Shown: positions 16,566 through 21,330 of the stretch, one piece after another
Layout: each line of letters opens with the position of its first letter
How positions within the stretch are numbered: position 1 is the first letter of the stretch
Source: Penium margaritaceum
Lineage: Eukaryota; Streptophyta; Zygnematophyceae; Desmidiales; Peniaceae
Direction of reading: 5' to 3'
Assembly (NCBI GenBank): GCA_023375785.1
Contig: SZWC01001609.1
Coordinates: forward strand, 60,925-82,254
Length of the DNA stretch: 21,330 nt
Program-made: the position numbers and the translations under genes
Notes under the pieces: generated by a model
Database searches by the model: none
What the model was told of the DNA's origin: nothing
The model's input: only the letters and a program-made list of their open reading frames with translations

Positions 16566-19217
16566 CGACAAAAAAAGAAAGGGAAAAAATCTTTCAATCC
16601 CTGCCGCCGACAACCGCAACCCCAACCCGTCCAGCAACAGGTGCAACACTCGTACTTGTAGTAGCCATAGCAAGGGCAACCGCTTCCGTAGCAACAACGG
16701 CGGTGGCGGTGGAGTGTCGACGACTACTGCAGCGCTTTTAGTCTCCCCTTCCCGGCCGACAGCGGACTGTCGTCAGAGGCGACTTATTTTTCGAGACGTG
16801 TCCTAAACCGGCGTCTTCCTGGGGCCCGTGGATTGGTGCGCTTACTTCACTCCGTAGGATCGACGGCAGATTCGAGTCTTTCCATCTCCGAGGGCTCGGT
16901 CGTCTACCGCTTGGAGCAGCAGCCACACCTGCAGTCGCCACCCCTTCTCGTCTTGGAGCAGTCTTCCCTCTAGTAGTGGCAGCAGGATTAGTGGCCGCAG
17001 TTAGTCAGACTCTAGTCTCTTCGCGTGCTGTGGTAGTGCAGCTCGTCCTGTCTGGTCACGTTTATTGACCCGAACGGCGTGACCTCAAGGAGTGACAGTA
17101 CCTACTGGCCTCATTCTCTCCCGTGGCTTGGTGTTGACCACGGGGAGTAGGTGGTCTCGGTACCTATCCATCGTCCAGTGCACGAGATGAGTGCGCGGAC
17201 ATCTGAGCAGGCGCCCTACGCGTTCGCCTGTTACTACTGTGGTGATGCACATCATGGTTGGCGTCGCTATTGGACACGCCCTCCCGGTTGGCATCCACCT
17301 TGGCTACAGCCTCGTCCGAGCCTGCGTCGTACACAGCATACGAATCTGCAGGCGTTGGTAGATCCCCTAGCTGGACCTCTGGCGAGCATATTTGCCGAGA
17401 TCCACGGCTTGCGGCAGACGGTGCAGCGGTTTTGTGACCTCGTCGTGATTGAGCGTGCTTCTGCTACTCGTTTGTCGACGGCCTCTTCGATCACATCTCC
17501 TCCATCCTCTCCTCCTTCCTCATCTGATGGTGTACCTTCAGCTCCACCTGCCTGCGAGTCACAGGCTGCCACCATCCTTTTGATCCTCCACTCTGTTGCG
17601 ACTATGATGCCACCTCGCAATGACATGTCTTCATGCAGTCGTTCCAGTCAAGTGACCTCGCGATGTCGGCGTCAGTGCTCTGCACGCCGTGCTCACGCCA
17701 GTTTTGATACATCCTCCACCTCCTCGGCCTCCGTTGCTCCACCTGTCGAGGGGAGGTGTGGTCACTGCGCATTACCTCATGTGACCGTAGCGACAGGATC
17801 TGCACTCGCGCCGGACCGTGGTGCCCGAGCATCAGCTCAGGCAGACTCAGATGATACGGTGACAGCACATGGCATGGAGTCTGCTCTTGACATGGCGTTC
17901 ATGGTGAAGACTTCCGTGTCATCGAGCTCGACTTCCACGTCCGCGCTGGATCCAGATCTCTCGCAGCAGCAGGTTACATCAGGAGGAGCGCAGACACGGC
18001 ATCCTTGGGCGGTGCCACTCGCGGCTCTGACCATTGGAGGCCCAGCAACGGCATAGAAGTCGCGTATGGATTGGTATGCGTCTACCGGACTTTTGGGAGA
18101 GTGTGTGCAGCAGGCTCACACTAGTCCGGCGGAGGTTGCAGGACTTGAGACATGTATGTCATCGAGTTCGACATCTACACTGGGGAAGGAGCCAGACGTT
18201 CTACAGCAACAGGTTACATTAGGAGTGCAGGTGCCACGTGCTTGGGCGGTGCCACTCGCGACTCCAACCGGTGGCGGCCTGGCGGTGGCACAGGAGTATC
18301 GTGCGGATCGGGATGCCCCACATGGATCTCCCGGGGCATTGGCGCACAACATTCACACCAGTACGACAGCAGTCGCAGTGCATGAGCAAAGTCGGCCGGT
18401 TGGTCTTTTGGAGGTTGAGGCATTCTTGAGAGGAGCATTTATGAGAGGTGTCATTGGGACACGTGCTGCAGCAGACTCAGCAGGCTTCGTTGTGTCATCT
18501 GCGCTACCTGAGGACCAGCCTCAGCGTGAGGAGTCACCCATGTTCCCTGAGTCTCCGGGTTCCCGTACACATGACGGAGCAGCGACATACATGACGGAGT
18601 CAGATGGTGGTGCTCACTCTATCATCGAGCAGGTGGCAATGACCAGCCTTCCCAGCGAGACAGTGCGTGAGCGCCAGCTACGCTTGTTCATTGCCTTAAC
18701 GGGAATTGTCGAGCCGGAATCCTACACACCTGTGTTGACTACGGTGGCAGTCGAGGGCAATGCAACAGATTTGTACACTTGGATGGCGTCACATCGTCAG
18801 CAGGAGCTGAGTTCTGCCCCCTCGTTTTCACCTGTTGGTGACCCTACTGATCACATCGACGCTGCGAGTAGTAGTACCTGCACGGACGACATTTCTACAT
18901 TCTCCATGGAATCTGACGACTCCTCCTTGTCATTCTCTCTCAGCATGCGACGGCTCACTCCTCGTATGACAGACACGAGCTATGATGTGGATGCGACAAC
19001 TGCAGCTGCATCCGATGTTATAGCGTCCCCGCACATTGCGAGCTTCTGTTGCTCACACGGCCCCCTGTGCTCTGATACCAAATTGGAAATATTTTAGGGC
19101 ATGCAGGCCCATGCAAAAACGAACATGAGCTTTGTGTGTGAGTGCGATGTAAGACGGCAAGAATTTTGCTTAGTCTGGAACGTTGAATGTAAAAGAACAA
19201 GGAGAGGATACAAATGA
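16566..19217 (+). CDS. Gag-like protein, N-terminal part (right arm), antisense to element
   Basis: This frame has no TAA or TGA for about 883 codons but contains TAG at 16659, 16662, 16668, 16689, 16971, 16974, 16989, 17013, 17034, 17148, 18054 and 19095. The first TAGs sit among CAA/CAG codons. A Gag-type zinc knuckle appears as CYYCGDAHHGWRRY at about 17229-17270, with the fourth ligand Cys replaced by Tyr. A tandem duplication of 237 bp repeats a Ser-rich/QQQVT/WAVPLA block (WAVPLA at 18006 and 18243). In it, TAG 18054 aligns with CAG 18291. Coding similarity to the left arm ends near 19044; beyond that the frame only runs through primer site and LTR to TGA 19215. No in-frame ATG is found before 17187, so the start is missing. 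From 16.6 to 17.07 kb another frame is also mostly open, so that part is less certain. Confidence 0.55.
18201..19044 (+). repeat. Long inverted repeat, right arm
   Basis: Counterpart of 15196-16035, with 2.17 kb between the arms. It ends 24 bp short of the outer element's primer-binding site, so any transcript from the 5' LTR would contain both arms. Confidence 0.8.
19069..19080 (-). promoter_or_regulatory. Outer element primer-binding site
   Basis: Minus strand TGGTATCAGAGC, the same initiator Met-tRNA primer site as the Copia, directly after the end of the outer 5' LTR (CCAATT). This fixes the orientation of the outer element. Confidence 0.85.
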
Positions 19218-19479
19218 GCCCCTAGCGGGCTTAAGTAGGGGCGTCGGCAGTTAGCCGCACCGAGCCCCGTCTCCCTAGCTGAGCCCAAACGAGTCAGCAA
19301 GGAGAACACACTACGTACACCACGATAACAATAACGGTGGTCTCCTCGAGGCTCTGGAACAACTCTATGAGTGCCTGGGTCTCGACCACCGAGAAAATAA
19401 GAGTAGTGCCAGAAAATCTCAGAATCAACGTCTAGACATCACACATGGCTTTGCGAACATCGGAAGTGCTAGTACAGCC
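19081..19479 (-). repeat. Outer element 5' LTR, truncated at assembly gap
   Basis: About 400 bp matching 4584-4980, ending at the N at 19480. After the N the sequence is unrelated, so roughly 1 kb of LTR and its flank are missing from the assembly. One hairpin module is at 19338-19389. Confidence 0.8.
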
Positions 19480-19480
19480 N

Positions 19481-19712
19481 CCTATTACTGGTTTATTCTG
19501 AATCTGTGACCGACGTTTGTCACCTGCCATTTTTTGATATTGATGTTGTCATTAAAAGTAAGACATAAGTTCGAACGTTCCACGTGTGATGGTGTTTGAA
19601 TACACTTGAATGCAGAGGAGGTGTAAGAGAGTATTCAGGGGTACATTGACAAAAAAATCCATAGAAACGCAAGTAAAGCATGTGAGAGACCCAGCCTTAC
19701 TTTGTTGTGGCT
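19481..19712. other. Unique sequence, no gene seen
   Basis: Moderately AT-rich DNA after the gap. Short ORFs only, none with recognisable motifs. Confidence 0.4.
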
Positions 19713-20257
19713 TCACGTCACGTGAGCCTACATATTCATCGTACCTGTCAAAGGTTGCGTATTTTCGGGATCAGAACATGGATTTATGTCATAATTTGGT
19801 AATTTAACCAACAAATTTCAGTTTAATGACTAAATATTGGCATTGGCCGCATGCAGGCGTGCGTCAGGGTTACATAGTGAAACATGTAAGTAGGTTTCAA
19901 ACATGTTACATGCCTTGGATCATAATCATGCTCGACCTTACCTGTCCTGTCCGAGGGGTAAATGTCGGTGAAGTCACGTGGATTNTCACGTCACGTGAGC
20001 CTACATATTCATCGTACCTGTCAAAGGTTGCGTATTTTCGGGATCAGAACATGGATTTATGTCATAATTTGGTAATTTAAGCAACAAATTTCAGTTTAAT
20101 GACTAAATATTGGCATTGGCCGCATGCAGGCGTGCGTCAGGGTTACATAGTGAAACATGTAAGTAGGTTTCAAACATGTTACATGCCTTGGATCATAATC
20201 ATGCTCGACCTTACCTGTCCTGTCCGAGGGGTAAATGTCGGTGAAGTCACGTGGATT
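19713..20257. repeat. 272-bp near-exact duplication across a single N
   Basis: 19713-19984 and 19986-20257 match at all but one base that I found (C at the first AATTTAAC versus G in the second) and are separated by one N at 19985. As at 14636, this looks like unmerged overlapping contigs. The paired ORFs inside are therefore one sequence counted twice and have no recognisable product. Confidence 0.85.
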
Positions 20258-20589
20258 CTTGCGATGTCCAGTATTTGTCTCGCAAAAGGACCCCTGGTTG
20301 CCGTGCGATGGTCGTCCATTTCTTGTGCTTTTCTTGGACTAGGTGTTGCTTCCGCATGATTTTTTTGCGCCCTCTCACGTTTTCAGGCAAACGGTGGGGC
20401 CGCAGCATTTTGCATCCGACTTGACGGTTGAAGAGAGCATGTGTAGTCACTGGAAATGGCAGNTTTGTATCACATTTATCAATGAAAGTCGAATGTGTTG
20501 GTTTTTGCATATCTCTCATTGTGCTCTGTTGTGTCCTCCCGGCTTGTGTACATCGGCGTGCAGATGACTGACGGCGAGACGCGACGCTG
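20258..20589. other. No gene recognised
   Basis: Mixed-composition sequence with an N at 20463. No duplication was seen around this N. No supported coding region. Confidence 0.35.
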
Positions 20590-20865
20590 ATGGAGTGTCG
20601 TCCGGTGGAGCCGACGTATGCTGAGGTCTTCTCGCAGTTTGCTGGAGCCTCCTCTCTCAGGCGATGCGCTTAGCTCCATCGGCAGGCCTCCTCGGCGGTC
20701 GCGCTGTCGGCGGTCATTGACACCGCATTTGCTGCTTGCATGCGTCCAGCGCGTCCTATTGCGTCTGCGTCGTCATGCACTGCCTAGGGTCCCAGTCGCA
20801 TGTTGCATGGCCCTGTTTGGCAGCACAAACCGTTGTAGGCACTATCTGGGTTTAGGCTGCCATAA
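20590..20865 (+). CDS. Possible short ORF if UAG is sense
   Basis: From ATG 20590 the frame reads MECRPVEPTYAEVFSQFAGA and continues with TAG at 20671, 20785 and 20836 to TAA at 20863, 91 codons in all. Composition resembles a real protein, but there is no domain. Three TAGs before another stop in so short a frame is not strong evidence. It could be a first exon or chance. Confidence 0.2.
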
Positions 20866-21330
20866 CTCCTCGCTACTATTTTTTCTAGCCAATTCTGACC
20901 ACACGGCTGCGTTCGCAGCGGCGGTATGATGGTATGGTCCAGTTTTCAGGCAAAACGGACGACGTCCGGGTTTTGGGCTGTCGGCTGCCTGGCAGGCCTC
21001 ACCGAGAAAACCTGCCAGCCTGAACTGAGCTATTTTCTGATTGGCTGTTGAACTGAGTAACAAGCTCTACAGAGCTGGGGGGGGGCCTAGAACTTGGAGG
21101 GGTCTCCCATTGTTGTTCATTCTTCATTCCTAATCAGTCATTGTCAGTTTTCAGCTGCTTTCTGGCGCTAACTCTGGCGCGCGCGTTTCTGAGTAACAAA
21201 ACCCAGAGCTTCCAGACTTAGACTCTAGAGCAGCAGACTGAGGGGGCAGCTGACCTAAGCAACGAGCGTGGAAGCCCGCACGCTGCATCAACAACGCTGC
21301 TGCCCCAACACGCTGCATAGTTTCCTTTTT
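20866..21330. other. No gene recognised
   Basis: The rest of the window has only short frames and a G-run near 21079. I see no domain, RNA gene or repeat that I can support. Confidence 0.35.

Larger units (their letters stand above)
4584..19479 (-). mobile_element. Outer LTR retrotransposon, Gag-only, split by nested Copia
   Basis: Read on the minus strand: partial 5' LTR (19479 to 19081), primer site (19080 to 19069), interior (19068 to 14129), polypurine tract (14128 to 14118), 3' LTR (14117 to 13288, then 5135 to 4584 after removing the nested element). The pairing rests on the shared sequence at 4584-4980 and 19081-19479, by eye about 91% identical, so this insertion is older than the Copia inside it. 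No protease, integrase, RT or RNase H motif is visible inside, only a Gag-like ORF in two opposed pieces. That matches non-autonomous TR-GAG or LARD-type elements. The far end of the 5' LTR is lost at the N at 19480, so a target duplication cannot be tested; 4579-4583 (TAATG) is the left candidate. Confidence 0.75.

Noticed and set aside
16369..16697. Minus-strand Phe/Leu-rich ORFs
   Set aside because: Antisense of a purine-rich low-complexity tract; no motif and mutual overlap in several frames.
19713..20257. True tandem duplication of a 272-bp unit
   Set aside because: Copies are near-identical and separated by exactly one N, matching the other gap artefact at 14636.

Overview
This is a eukaryotic nuclear window, probably from the green lineage. 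The evidence is two LTR retrotransposons primed by initiator Met-tRNA (primer site TGGTATCAGAGC), a Rubisco-LSMT/SETD3-type SET gene with long Gln, Gly and Ala homopolymers, a LINE-like reverse transcriptase fragment, microsatellites and no bacterial-style operons. I cannot name the species. It is draft sequence: Ns at 5373, 14636-14637, 19480, 19985 and 20463, two of which are flanked by duplicated sequence that looks like unmerged contig ends.

Layout: 1-180, fragment of a LINE-like reverse transcriptase (minus strand). 182-1700, low-complexity DNA with two CATG-rich arrays and several perfect hairpins. 1808-4051, one host-type gene: a SET/Rubis-subs-bind protein with a signal peptide and no visible SET catalytic motifs; a candidate intron follows at its 3' end. 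4584-19479, a nested retrotransposon block. The outer, older LTR element lies on the minus strand and encodes only a Gag-like protein. Its 3' LTR is split by a younger, nearly complete Ty1/Copia element (5137-13287, minus strand, two 628-bp LTRs about 98% identical, CTCGG target duplication). The outer element's interior carries two overlapping parts of one Gag-like ORF in opposite orientations. 19481-21330, mostly unannotatable sequence with an assembly duplication.

Main observation: the retroelement reading frames are interrupted repeatedly, and in every coherent frame the interrupting triplet is TAG. There are four in the Copia polyprotein, four in the left Gag-like ORF and at least two in the right one, with no in-frame TAA or TGA until a terminal TGA. 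In the two places where a TAG can be aligned with a related copy in this window, the partner has CAG (Gln). A third TAG sits in Copia where families usually carry Gln or Glu. The simplest reading is that UAG is a glutamine codon in this nucleus. The main alternative is CAG-to-TAG decay of methylated transposons.

How the parts relate: the Copia element supplies Gag, protease, integrase, reverse transcriptase and RNase H, plus an unusual extra ORF between primer site and gag. The outer element has no polymerase and would depend on enzymes from elsewhere. Its inverted ORF halves could fold into long double-stranded RNA. No host gene other than the SET-like one is well supported.
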